A DNA stretch of 64,000 bases from Kaistia granuli DSM 23481 (GTDB taxonomy: Bacteria > Pseudomonadota > Alphaproteobacteria > Rhizobiales > Kaistiaceae): NCBI RefSeq assembly GCF_000380505.1, contig NZ_AQYH01000004.1, positions 1-64,000 on the forward strand, given 5' to 3'. The first letter of the stretch is position 1. Every line of letters begins with the position of its first letter. The notes beneath the pieces were generated by a model. That model saw only the letters and a program-made list of their open reading frames with translations, was not told the DNA's origin and searched no databases. Positions 8,990-17,876 of the stretch are shown piece after piece. The translations under genes and the position numbers were made by a program.

Positions 8990-10268
8990 TCCAGTGACGC
9001 GTCGTGGCCCGTCCGGGCCGGTCGGCATTGCCGCGCAGCGGCGCACGGGTCAATTGGGCGGGATCGGCGGATTCGAGCCTGAGCGCATGCGAGAGCGGCA
9101 TCGTCGCCGCGCCGAGGGCCGCCGCGTCCTCGGAGCCGGCGGCGCGGTGGATGCGCGGCGTCGGCCGCGGATCGCGCGATAGCGCCTCGCGCACATAGAG
9201 CAGCAATTCGTCGAGGATGGTCACCGGGATTCGGCCGCCGATCAAAACCGCGTCCGGGTTGATCAAGAGGCCGATGTCGATGGCGGCCTCCGCGATGTGC
9301 CGGGCGGCCATGCGCAGCCAGGACGTCAGCAGAGCCTTGCCGCGCGCATCGAGGTTGAGCAGGTCCTGCGGCTTCGACACCAGGATGCCGTGGCTCGCCA
9401 GGAAATCATACAGGATGAACAGCGAGACGAGCTGGCCGAGCGGCTGCACGCGCTCGCCGGCCGGCGCCTCCGGCAGTGTCACCGGCAGCCAGCCGATCTC
9501 GCCGCTGATGCCGGTCGTGCCGTGATAGCAGGCGCCGTCGAGCACCAGGCCGCCGCCGAGGCCGGAGCCGAAGAAGATATAGAAGAAGCTGCGGATCTCG
9601 GCGCCGAGGCCGTAGGTCAATTCGCCGATCGCCGCCGCGGTGGCGTCGTTGTCGATCAGGATCGGATGGTCGGTGAAGCGGGCGAAGCGCGCCCGGATGT
9701 CGACGCTGCGCCATAGCCGGTAGGCATCGGGCATGCCGATGAACGGAATTTCGCCGAGCCAGTCGGGGATGGCGACGCCGATGCCGGCGAGCCGTGTCTC
9801 GTCGATGGCGCGGCGGCGGCGAAACGTCGACAGCGCCTCCTTCATCTCGGCGAAGAAGGCGTCCGGCAGCATGAAGCGCTCTTCGCGATGGATGCGGTCG
9901 CGCACGGTGCCGACGGCGTCGATGGCGACGATGGTCAGATGATCGCGGCCGATGCCAGCGCCGACGGCGAAGCAGCCCTCGGGGTTGATTTCCAGCTCGA
10001 TCGCCGGCTGGCCACGCATGCCGTAGCGCCGGCGCGCTTCGACGACGAGGCCATCGTCGATCAGCTTGCCGGTGATGCGGGCGACGGCCTGCTTGCTGAG
10101 GCCGGAGCGCAGCGCGAGTTCGGTGCGCGAGATCGGCGCATGCCAACGGATCGTGCGCAGGATGACGGCCAGGTTGTGGGTCGCCGCCAGTTCGGAATTG
10201 GAGCCGGCGAGATCGCCTGGAGCCGTCAGGGATGAAGTCAAGATGTCGTTGCCGCCGGGGGAGATCAT
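8961..10268 (-). CDS. ROK-family transcriptional regulator (NagC/XylR-like)
   Basis: The protein has 435 residues. The helix-turn-helix (APISRTELALRSGLSKQAV) lies near 45-65, followed by a ROK domain that keeps more motifs than its neighbour: IDNDATAAAIGE, FGSGLGGGLVLDG and GISGEIGW. The start is well supported by GGAGG seven bases upstream. It lies 62 bases downstream of the alpha-mannosidase gene on the same strand. It probably belongs to that operon or has its own promoter in the gap, where ATCTTGTC at 10308-10315 resembles the candidate operator at 7692. It likely senses a sugar from the mannosidase/ABC pathway. The C-terminal 40 residues are low-complexity and overlap the convergent gene. 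Confidence 0.9.
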   Translation of the reverse strand: MISPGGNDILTSSLTAPGDLAGSNSELAATHNLAVILRTIRWHAPISRTELALRSGLSKQAVARITGKLIDDGLVVEARRRYGMRGQPAIELEINPEGCFAVGAGIGRDHLTIVAIDAVGTVRDRIHREERFMLPDAFFAEMKEALSTFRRRRAIDETRLAGIGVAIPDWLGEIPFIGMPDAYRLWRSVDIRARFARFTDHPILIDNDATAAAIGELTYGLGAEIRSFFYIFFGSGLGGGLVLDGACYHGTTGISGEIGWLPVTLPEAPAGERVQPLGQLVSLFILYDFLASHGILVSKPQDLLNLDARGKALLTSWLRMAARHIAEAAIDIGLLINPDAVLIGGRIPVTILDELLLYVREALSRDPRPTPRIHRAAGSEDAAALGAATMPLSHALRLESADPAQLTRAPLRGNADRPGRATTRHWITTPDPPTP

Positions 10269-10330
10269 GGGTGATCCTCCGCCGGCGGATAGAGGGCAAG
10301 GGTTGCTATCTTGTCAAGGATGGGCGTCGC

Positions 10331-13300
10331 CTATCTCTGCTTGATGAGCCAGCTTCTCACTTCGAAGGGATGCAGGTCGGCGCCGGCCTTGCGGTCGTCC
10401 GCCTCCTCCAGGATGTTGACCGGTCCCGACAGCAGCCAGCCGTCCTTCGGCAGCACGTCGAAGCGACCGCGGCCGCCGGCCGGCTCGTAGACGCGCAGCA
10501 CCAGCGCCTTGCCGTCCTCGCTCGCCTTCAGGCCGCCGAGGCCGGCCGGAATGCCGGAGATGGCGATCGGCGTTTCCACGCCCGGCCGCAGGTCCGAGGC
10601 GCGGGTGGCGAGCAGGGGCTGGTTCAGATCCAGCGCTTCCTCGCGCACGCCGCCCTCGTGCCAGGCGCCCTGATGCGGCATCAGCGCATAGACGAAGCTC
10701 TGTTCGCCCTCGTCGGCCAGCGGGTCCGGATAGATCGGCGCGCGCAGCAGGCTGAGGCCGAGCATGTTGCCCTTGATGCTGTGGCCGTATTTGCCGTTGT
10801 TGAGCAGCGCCACGCCGAAGCCCGGCTCCGACAGATCGGCGAAGCGATGCGCCGGCACCTCGAACTTCGCCTCGTCCCACGAGGTGTTGTTGTGGGTGGT
10901 GCGGCGGACGGCTCCGAAGGCGCATTCGAACGTGGCGAGGTCGGAGCGGACATCGACCGGTGTCTGGGTGCGAAGCAGGACGCGGCGGTCGTGCCAGTCG
11001 AGATCCGTCTTGATGTCGAGGCGCGGCGCGTTGGCGAGGAGCTGCAGCGTCTGCGTGATGGTCGAATCGCGGAATTTCCGGACGATCCGGATCGAGGCGC
11101 GATGCGGCCCCGTCTCGATCACCTCGAGGCTCTCGAACGAAGTCAGTTCCTGGCCGTTGGCGGTGTAGTCGTCTTCGAGGTCCCAGGCGTCCCAGTTGCG
11201 CGGCTTGTCCATGGGATAGACCCAGAGCTGGTTGCCGCGGCCGGCGAGCGCCTCGCGCCCGGCCCGCTTGTCATAGAGGCTGGCCAGCGTGCCGTCCGGA
11301 TTGAGGATGACGCGGATCAGGCTGTTTTCCAGCTTGCTCTTCGAGACGCTGAGGCCGGATGAAGGCGCCAGGGCCTTGCCGTCCAGCACGACGATGCCCA
11401 GTGGCGGCACGGTGACGTCGAGTGCCAGTGGCTTGCCGTCGAGCTCGACCCGAACCGGACGGGCGTGCAGGTCGGGATTGACGACGACCAGCGCGTCCTT
11501 GGCGTCGCCCTTCGGCAATAGGCCTGCCAGGGCCTTGAGCCCGTCGCGCTGCGCGTCGAGGCCGGTGTCCAGCGCTTCGCCCAGCTCGCGCTCGGCATCG
11601 TCGTATATCTCGCGAATGCCGGAGCCGGGCAGGATGTCGTGGAACTCGTTCTTCAGCACCTTGCGCCAGGCGGGTTCCAGGCTCTGCGGCCGTGCGGCGC
11701 CCAGCATGTTGGCGAGCGAGGCGACCGTCTCGGCGGTGATCAGCGCGCGCTCGGCGTGGCGATGCAGCCGCTTGGTGTGGCTCTGCGTCGTCAGCGTGGC
11801 GCGGTGCAGCTCGAGATAGATCTCGCCCTGCCAGACCGGCACCTGGGCTGCGGGGATTTCGTGCATGCGGGCGAACACGTCCTCGACGCGCGCCGGCTTC
11901 AGCGACGGCACGGCCGGGAATTCGGCGAGCTGCGCCTGGCGCTCCAGCATCTCCGGGGTCACGCCGCCGCCGCCGTCGCCATAGCCGACGGCGAGCAGGC
12001 TTTCGTCGTGGATGGTCTTGCCGCGGAAATTGCCCCACGTGCCGAGGATCGCTTCGGGTTCGGTCGAGCCGTTATAGCCGCGCACCGGATTGTCGAAGGT
12101 GTGCGCCAGCACGCGGCTGCCGTCGAGGCCTTCCCAGTAGAACAGGTCATGCGGGAATTTGTTGGTCTCGGACCAGTTCACCTTGATGGTGAAGAACGAA
12201 TCCATGCCGCCCTGCTGGAGGAGCTGCGGCAACGCCGGCGAGAAGCCGAAGCAGTCGGGCAGCCAGCAGACGCGATGGCGGACGCCGAACTTCTCCTGGA
12301 AGTAGCGCTGGCCGTAGAGGATCTGGCGCACGAAGCTCTCGCCGGTCGGCATGTTGGTGTCGGGCTCGACCCACATGCCGCCGATGGTCTCCCACTGGCC
12401 GCTCTTCACCGCTGCCTGGATTTCCTTGAACAACGCCGGATCGTCTTCCTCGATCTGCGCATAGTAGGCGGCTGTCGACTGGTTGAAGACGAAGTCCGGA
12501 AAACGCTCCATCAGGCGGAGCGCGGTATTGAAGGTGCGCCGCGCCTTGCGCCGCGTTTCGTCATAGGGCCAGAGCCAGGCGAGATCGATATGGGCGTGGC
12601 CGGTGATGCCGAGGCTACCCTGCTGCGGATAGCGTGCCTTCAGGCCCTTCAGCGTCTCGCGCAGGTACTCGAGCGCGCGCTGGACGCTGGCGCGGTGGTC
12701 CTGGCGCAGGCCTTCCGGGTCGGCCTTCAGCGGCGGCAATTGCCAGATCTTCTGCTGGCCGCGCTGCGGCGCCGTGCGGGCGACATAGTCCTGCGTCGCC
12801 GACGGCCAGTCGAGCGCGGCGAAGGTGTGCTCGGCCGCGGTGATCAGATGCGGCACCACGTCATGCGCGCCGAGCAAGCGGGCGGTCTCGGAAACCTGGC
12901 GCAGCAGCAGGGCGAGCTCATGCACCGGCTGGTCGATCCAGGCGAGATGGGCCCGCGTCAGGCGCGGCTCGCGCACCGGTTCGCCAAAGGGCAGGCGGGC
13001 GACGGCGTCGACATGGATCTTGAAGCGGCGGCCGGGGAGCGGGAATTCCTGGTGGAAGGGGTCGAGGCCGAAGCGGGTTTGCTCGCCCTTGCCCTGGGGC
13101 GTCAACGTGATCAGGCTCTCGCCGCCGACATCGATCAGGAGGCGCGCGTCGTCGAGCGACCAATGCTCCGGCACCGTCGCTTCCGCGTCGAGGGCGATGG
13201 CGCCGTCCTTCTTGGGCCAGAAGCCGCCCATGGCGAGCGGCGCGCTGTTGAACTGCCAGCCTTCGACGGCCACGGTCTCGCGCTCGCGCCAGAACCCCAG

Positions 13301-13354
13301 TTCCTCGACGCGCACGTCGATGCGGTCGAGCCGCTGCTGGAGGGTCAGGGACAT
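10331..13354 (-). CDS. Alpha-mannosidase, glycoside hydrolase family 38
   Basis: The 1007-residue enzyme has no signal peptide, so it is cytoplasmic. It should hydrolyse alpha-mannosides from imported oligosaccharides or glycans. An N-terminal domain of about 230 residues precedes the GH38 catalytic core, which has the zinc-binding GHAHIDLAWLWPYDE near 260, the nucleophile Asp in WLPDCFGFS and ELHRATLTTQ. The central helical and C-terminal beta-sandwich domains follow. The start is placed at the MSLTLQQ methionine, which has GGAG nine bases upstream; a start six codons earlier lacks one. It follows two sugar permease genes by 52 bases. The ABC system probably imports the mannoside it cleaves. 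Confidence 0.93.
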   Translation of the reverse strand: MSLTLQQRLDRIDVRVEELGFWRERETVAVEGWQFNSAPLAMGGFWPKKDGAIALDAEATVPEHWSLDDARLLIDVGGESLITLTPQGKGEQTRFGLDPFHQEFPLPGRRFKIHVDAVARLPFGEPVREPRLTRAHLAWIDQPVHELALLLRQVSETARLLGAHDVVPHLITAAEHTFAALDWPSATQDYVARTAPQRGQQKIWQLPPLKADPEGLRQDHRASVQRALEYLRETLKGLKARYPQQGSLGITGHAHIDLAWLWPYDETRRKARRTFNTALRLMERFPDFVFNQSTAAYYAQIEEDDPALFKEIQAAVKSGQWETIGGMWVEPDTNMPTGESFVRQILYGQRYFQEKFGVRHRVCWLPDCFGFSPALPQLLQQGGMDSFFTIKVNWSETNKFPHDLFYWEGLDGSRVLAHTFDNPVRGYNGSTEPEAILGTWGNFRGKTIHDESLLAVGYGDGGGGVTPEMLERQAQLAEFPAVPSLKPARVEDVFARMHEIPAAQVPVWQGEIYLELHRATLTTQSHTKRLHRHAERALITAETVASLANMLGAARPQSLEPAWRKVLKNEFHDILPGSGIREIYDDAERELGEALDTGLDAQRDGLKALAGLLPKGDAKDALVVVNPDLHARPVRVELDGKPLALDVTVPPLGIVVLDGKALAPSSGLSVSKSKLENSLIRVILNPDGTLASLYDKRAGREALAGRGNQLWVYPMDKPRNWDAWDLEDDYTANGQELTSFESLEVIETGPHRASIRIVRKFRDSTITQTLQLLANAPRLDIKTDLDWHDRRVLLRTQTPVDVRSDLATFECAFGAVRRTTHNNTSWDEAKFEVPAHRFADLSEPGFGVALLNNGKYGHSIKGNMLGLSLLRAPIYPDPLADEGEQSFVYALMPHQGAWHEGGVREEALDLNQPLLATRASDLRPGVETPIAISGIPAGLGGLKASEDGKALVLRVYEPAGGRGRFDVLPKDGWLLSGPVNILEEADDRKAGADLHPFEVRSWLIKQR

Positions 13355-13406
13355 TCCAATTCTCCGTCTCAAAAATAGCTCGATGAAAGCGATGGATGGG
13401 TTCGGT

Positions 13407-14249
13407 TCAGCCCTTTACGGCGCCGGCGGTCAGGGCTCCGACGATCATGCGCTGCAAAAGGAGGAAGGCGACGATGGCCGGCACCACGGCGACCAGACAG
13501 GCGGCCGCGAGCACTTGCGTCGACGAGGCGTTCGACGTGCCGGCGAAGTTGAAGATCGCCACCGAGATCGGCAGCTGCGCATCCTTGTTGAGCAGCAGGA
13601 ACGGGATCAGGAACTGCGACCAGTTCAGGATGACGATCAGGATGAAGGCCGAGGCGAGGCCGGGGGCGGCGAGCGGCAGGGTGATGCGCCAGAAGGTGCC
13701 GAAGCGGCTGCAGCCGTCGATCGCGGCAGCTTCCTCGAGCGATTTCGGGATGCCGTCGATGGCGCCCTTCACCAGCCAGGTGCACATCGGCACGCTGATG
13801 GCGATGTAGACCATGGTGACGCCGAAATGGCTGTTGATGAGGCCGAGCGCGCTCATGTAGCGGTAGAGCGGCACCAGGATGACCAGCGGCGAGATCATCT
13901 GGAAGGCGAGGATCACCATCATCAGCGCCGACTTGCCGGAAAACCAGAAGCGCGAGAAGGCGTAGGCCGCGGGGGCCGCCACCAGCAGGCAGCCCAAACC
14001 GCCCAGTGCCGACAGCTTCAGCCCGTTCCACAGATAGAGCAGGAAGGTCGGGTCCGAGAGGATCTGGGCGAAATTGTCGAGCGTCGGCCGCTTCGGGATG
14101 AAGCGGCTGGCGCCGAGGAAGACTTCCTGTCGGGTCCTGAGCGACAGCGACAGCAGCCAGGCGAGCGGCGTCAGGAAGAAGGCGGCGATCAGGATCGCCA
14201 TCAGATAGGTGAGGGCGTCGCCCCATTTCTCGCGGCGTTCGGCGGTCAT
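13407..14249 (-). CDS. Carbohydrate ABC transporter permease (MalG-like)
   Basis: CUT1 permease of 280 residues with about six transmembrane segments. The EAA loop is seen as AAAIDGCSRFGTFWRITLPLAAPG. The ATG at 14249 overlaps the upstream permease stop as ATGA, so translation is coupled. It forms the channel with the product of 14246-15187. No ATPase gene accompanies this transporter before the alpha-mannosidase gene. An open frame runs on upstream through the neighbouring permease, but it is out of frame with that gene and is not used. Confidence 0.93.
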   Translation of the reverse strand: MTAERREKWGDALTYLMAILIAAFFLTPLAWLLSLSLRTRQEVFLGASRFIPKRPTLDNFAQILSDPTFLLYLWNGLKLSALGGLGCLLVAAPAAYAFSRFWFSGKSALMMVILAFQMISPLVILVPLYRYMSALGLINSHFGVTMVYIAISVPMCTWLVKGAIDGIPKSLEEAAAIDGCSRFGTFWRITLPLAAPGLASAFILIVILNWSQFLIPFLLLNKDAQLPISVAIFNFAGTSNASSTQVLAAACLVAVVPAIVAFLLLQRMIVGALTAGAVKG

Positions 14250-15187
14250 TCGGAAGCCTCCCTGCGCGGCAGGAACGACGCATAGACCAGCGCCAGCACG
14301 AGGCTGATGGCGAGCATCAGCACGGAGAGCACGCTGCCGCCGGCGAGGTCGTAGTTGCGGAACACCGTGTTGAAGGTGAACAGCGACAGCACCTCGGTGG
14401 CGCGGCCGGGGCCGCCGCCGGTCAGCGAGATGATCGCGTCGAAGGTGTTGAGGGTCTGGATCGTCACGAGGATCGAATTGACGAGGATGGCGGCGCGCAA
14501 TTGCGGCAGCGTGATGAAGCGCAGCTTCTGCGTGCCGCTGGCGCCGTCGACGCTCGCCGCCTCGTAGAGCGTCGGGTCGATCGCCTTCAGCGCCGCGTAG
14601 AAGACGATCATCGAGAAGGCGGTGCCGCGCCAGACATTCGAGAGGACGGCCGAGACCATGGCCATGTTGGGATCGGACAGCCAGGCGACCGGCGAGATGT
14701 GCATCAGCCGCAGCACGCTGTTGATGGCGCCGAACGGCGCCTCGCTGAACAGCATCTGCCAGATCAGGCCGTTGGCGATGCCGGGAATGACCCAGGCGAT
14801 CAGCACGATGGTCCGGAGCGCGACCATGCCGGGCAGCTTGCGCCGCTCGCCGCGCATGACCAGCAGCGCGATGGCGAGACCGAAGACCTGCTGGCCGACG
14901 ACGCTGCCGAAGGTGAAGAGGAAGGTGGTCCAGAGGATGTCGACGAGAGCGGGGTTCTCGAACATCGCCCGGATCGTGGCGAGCGTGTAGCGCTCCTCGT
15001 TGCCGACCAGGCTCGCATTGGTCAGGCCGAGACGGAACACGTCGATGATCGGGTAGAGGTAGAACACGCCGAGCATGACCGCGACGGGTACGAGCCATGT
15101 GAACGGATTGGCTTCGAGGCGTCGGCCAAGGCTAGGGCCGGCCACGCGCCGGCTTATTGCCATCGCGGCCGTCTGTGTCGTCTGCAT
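14246..15187 (-). CDS. Carbohydrate ABC transporter permease (MalF-like)
   Basis: CUT1 permease of 313 residues. A cytoplasmic N-terminus of about 30 residues leads into the first helix (FTWLVPVAVMLGVFYLYPII). The EAA loop is AASVDGASGTQKLRFITLPQL. AGGAG eight bases upstream supports the start at 15187. It lies 77 bases after the binding-protein gene and shares a 4-base stop/start overlap with the next permease. Part of the putative mannoside uptake operon. Confidence 0.93.
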   Translation of the reverse strand: MQTTQTAAMAISRRVAGPSLGRRLEANPFTWLVPVAVMLGVFYLYPIIDVFRLGLTNASLVGNEERYTLATIRAMFENPALVDILWTTFLFTFGSVVGQQVFGLAIALLVMRGERRKLPGMVALRTIVLIAWVIPGIANGLIWQMLFSEAPFGAINSVLRLMHISPVAWLSDPNMAMVSAVLSNVWRGTAFSMIVFYAALKAIDPTLYEAASVDGASGTQKLRFITLPQLRAAILVNSILVTIQTLNTFDAIISLTGGGPGRATEVLSLFTFNTVFRNYDLAGGSVLSVLMLAISLVLALVYASFLPRREASE

Positions 15188-15264
15188 GCTGTCGCTCCTG
15201 CCCAGACGCGGCGATCGGTATCCCCGGCCGATCTCGCTGGCCGGGGATGTCGCTGCGCTTTGCC

Positions 15265-16566
15265 TCAGAGCCGCGCGAAGGCGGCCTGGACAGCGGTGTT
15301 GGCGGCGTCGAGGGCGGCTTCCGGCGTCTTGGTGCCGGAGAGGACGTCGCCCATCATGATCTGGATCTGGTTGGAGATCTCAGGATAGATCGGCACGCCC
15401 GGACGGGCCTGGCCGTTGACCAGCGCCTTGGCGAAGGTCTCGTTGGCCGGCGTCTTGAATACGTCGTACTTGCCGTAGAGGGCTGCGGCCGTCGGCAGCT
15501 GCTGCTGCAGCGCGTTGCCGGGGCCGGCATAGATCTCCTTGATCACGGCCGCGCACATGGCGACCTTTTCCGGATCGCTGGAGAAGGCGCCGAAGGTCCA
15601 GCCGCCGGTGCCGGTCGAACGCTGGTCCGGCGTCGGCCCGGGGATCTCCGAGAAGGTCCACTTCTCGAACTCTTCCGGCTCCAGCGTGTTCTTCAGCTGG
15701 CCGTACTGCCAGTTGCCGCCGATGAAGAGCGCCGCCGTGCCGGCTGCTGCCGCCGCGTTGAACTCGTCATAATTGACGATGGTGGCGACGCGCTTCGGCG
15801 CAGCACCCGAATCGACGAGATCCTTGAAGTAGTTGACCGCCTTCAGGAACTTCTCGCGGTTTTCCCCCTCGGCGAAGATCGGCTTGCCCTTGTCGTCGAC
15901 AAGCTTGCCGCCCTGCGCCCAGAAATTGGCGAGCCAGTCGAAGGTGGTGCCTTCCCAGCGGCCGCCATTGAACAGAACGCCTTCCATGCCCTTGTCCTTG
16001 GAGGCGATGGCGGCGGCCTTCAGCTCGTCCCAGGTCTTGGGAGCGTCCGGCACGATGTCTTTGTTGCGGTAGAGCACGCGCAGATCGGTGTTCCACCACC
16101 AGGCGTAGATCTTGCCGTCGGGGCCGGTGATGCCCTCACGGATGAACGGGAAGAGATCGGCCACTTCTTCCTTGGTGAAGTATTCGTCGAGCGGCTTCAG
16201 CACGTTGGCGCCCTTGAACAGCGCCAGCACGAAGCTGTCTACCGCCGCGCAATCCGGGCCCTGGCCGGACTTCGCCTGCTCGAGCATGCGGGCCTGTTCC
16301 TGGCCGATATTGTCGGACATGCGCTCGAGGTCGATGCGCCAGCCCGGATGGCGCTGGATGAACTCGCTGAACAGCTTCTGGTAGCCCTCTGCCCAGACCG
16401 GATCGGTGCTGGTCGGGCCATCATTGGTCAGGCGGAGCGTGAAGGATTTCGGGGCGTCGGCAGGACCGACGCGGTCCTTGGTGACGAGGTTCTGGGCTTG
16501 GGCAGAGACGGCGACGAACGCGGCGGCGGAAGCCAGCAGCGCGGTGACGAGACGCAAGCGCATCAT
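15265..16566 (-). CDS. ABC transporter extracellular sugar-binding protein (family 1)
   Basis: Periplasmic binding protein of 433 residues. Two tandem ATG codons (16566 and 16563) follow GGGAGA and either may initiate; the longer open frame upstream lacks a ribosome-binding site. The signal peptide MMRLRLVTALLASAAAFVA is probably cut after SAQA. The mature protein has the SBP_bac_1 pattern (EGYQKLFSEFIQRHPGW, AALFIGGNW). It is the first gene of an operon with two permeases, a GH38 alpha-mannosidase and perhaps the ROK gene. A mannose-containing oligosaccharide is the most likely ligand, inferred from the neighbour enzyme. Confidence 0.92.
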   Translation of the reverse strand: MMRLRLVTALLASAAAFVAVSAQAQNLVTKDRVGPADAPKSFTLRLTNDGPTSTDPVWAEGYQKLFSEFIQRHPGWRIDLERMSDNIGQEQARMLEQAKSGQGPDCAAVDSFVLALFKGANVLKPLDEYFTKEEVADLFPFIREGITGPDGKIYAWWWNTDLRVLYRNKDIVPDAPKTWDELKAAAIASKDKGMEGVLFNGGRWEGTTFDWLANFWAQGGKLVDDKGKPIFAEGENREKFLKAVNYFKDLVDSGAAPKRVATIVNYDEFNAAAAAGTAALFIGGNWQYGQLKNTLEPEEFEKWTFSEIPGPTPDQRSTGTGGWTFGAFSSDPEKVAMCAAVIKEIYAGPGNALQQQLPTAAALYGKYDVFKTPANETFAKALVNGQARPGVPIYPEISNQIQIMMGDVLSGTKTPEAALDAANTAVQAAFARL

Positions 16567-16666
16567 GAAATCTCCCGTGGGGTGTTTCCTCGAATGGACG
16601 GCTCTGGCGGCCATCTCGTTCTCCGGCACGTCCTTGTTTCGGGTGCCTGACAAAGATTAAATCACA

Positions 16667-16681
16667 TCGATTTTATATCGA
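16667..16681. promoter_or_regulatory. AT-rich promoter region with inverted repeat TCGAT-N5-ATCGA
   Basis: The 295-bp gap 16567-16861 lies upstream of the mannosidase transporter operon and downstream of the LysR stop codon. It holds no supported gene. The first 115 bases next to the operon become AT-rich, with the inverted repeat TCGATtttatATCGA about 100 bases before the operon start. The position fits an operator or promoter element. The regulator is unknown; the ROK protein at 8961-10268 is a candidate. Confidence 0.3.
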
Positions 16682-16861
16682 CAAGGGGGCGATGCCCGCA
16701 TCGGATCGGCCGCAGGGAATCGACCGCCGCGAGCGATCAACGGGAAGGCCTCGTCGGGCCAACGTGGCGGGAAGGGGGACTCGCGGTTCCTGCCCTTTGC
16801 GCTCGCTGAGGTCCGGTAGGCAGCGGCGGGTGATCGACCGGGGATCGCGCGTCCGAAGCCG

Positions 16862-17719
16862 TCAGGAAGCGATGGCCCGATGCTCGCGGAACGCGGCGGC
16901 CAGCGTGCGCAACGCCTCGCGCGACTTGGTGTCGGTCAGCGTCGAATGCAGCATGATCTCCGAGGACGGCAAGGTCGGCAGGCCGAAGCGCTGGCCGACT
17001 TCGACCGTGCCCGGCGGGGCGAGGCGGCAGGGAAACGCGCCGATGGCTAGACCCGCGGAGACGGCGGCTGTCACCACCGAGGAGCCGCCGCCGAGAAAGA
17101 CGTCGATCCACGGGATGCTGATCGCGTCGAGGGCGCGGGTGGCCATGTCGCGCACGCCGCAGGAGGGGGCGTGGGTTGCAAGGCGGATGGGCTCGCCCTG
17201 ACGGTGCTCGAAATGCGGCACGGCGAACCAGCCGAAATCCTCGGGCCCGAGGATTTCGGCGTCGCGGCGATCATCTTCGCGGCGGACGATGGCGGCATCG
17301 AGCTCGCCGCGATCGAAGGCGTCGAGCAGGGTGCGCGAATTGTCGAGCCGCACTTCGATGGTCAGGCCGGGATCATGTGCATTGAGGCGCGCCAGCAGGG
17401 TCGGCAGTTCCGGCCCGGCGACATGGGCGGCGATGCCGAGCGTGAAGCGGCGCCGGCAATCCGTCAGCCCGGCCAGCGCCCGCTCATGCGCGGCGAGGAA
17501 GCCGCGCGCACCGTCGAGGAACAGCGCGCCCTGGGCCGAGAGACGCACCGAGCGCGGCGTCCGCTCGATCAGCCGCTGGCCGATCCGGTCCTCCAGCCGC
17601 TTCAGCTTGACGCTGATGGCGCCCTGGGTCGTGCCCAGCGCCTCCGCCGCGCGGGTGAAGCTCTGGAAGTCGGCGATGGCGACGAAGGCCTGAACCGAAT
17701 CGACATCGAGGATGGTCAT
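16862..17719 (-). CDS. LysR-family transcriptional regulator
   Basis: The 285-residue regulator has an N-terminal winged helix-turn-helix (AFVAIADFQSFTRAAEALGTTQGAISVKL, about residues 9-40). A periplasmic-binding-like effector domain follows (LTIEVRLDNSRTLLDAFDRGELDAAIV). The frame is open well upstream, but LysR proteins begin about ten residues before the HTH, which fits the ATG at 17719 or one three codons earlier at 17728. It diverges from an MFS transporter across 157 bases and probably controls it. Confidence 0.9.
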   Translation of the reverse strand: MTILDVDSVQAFVAIADFQSFTRAAEALGTTQGAISVKLKRLEDRIGQRLIERTPRSVRLSAQGALFLDGARGFLAAHERALAGLTDCRRRFTLGIAAHVAGPELPTLLARLNAHDPGLTIEVRLDNSRTLLDAFDRGELDAAIVRREDDRRDAEILGPEDFGWFAVPHFEHRQGEPIRLATHAPSCGVRDMATRALDAISIPWIDVFLGGGSSVVTAAVSAGLAIGAFPCRLAPPGTVEVGQRFGLPTLPSSEIMLHSTLTDTKSREALRTLAAAFREHRAIAS

Positions 17720-17740
17720 GGCAATCATCCGTATTTGTTG

Positions 17741-17755
17741 TCTCTGAAATAGAGA
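17741..17755. promoter_or_regulatory. Candidate LysR operator TCTCT-N5-AGAGA
   Basis: A perfect inverted repeat with 5-base arms and a 5-base centre lies 22 bases before the lysR start, in the intergenic region shared with the divergent MFS gene. LysR regulators bind short imperfect dyads in such positions. The site fits in place and size, but no binding data can be read here. Confidence 0.4.
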
Positions 17756-17876
17756 GCCATCCGGTTTCGATGTCGTCAAGCGCCCGTTAAAGTTCGGCCC
17801 CGAATCCAGCGCGGCCCGAACGCACGTCGCCTCCACTCCGAAGGCAGCACGGTCGCCCCTCTCGAAAGTCCGAAGC

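Noticed and set aside
13407-15098. Single 563-codon minus-strand frame spanning two permease genes (possible fusion)
   Set aside because: The upstream part is out of frame with the real permease at 14246-15187. The second permease starts at 14249 with an ATGA overlap, so no fusion is needed.
16692-17201. 169-codon plus-strand frame over the LysR 3' end
   Set aside because: Mostly antisense to the LysR gene; the free part shows no motif.
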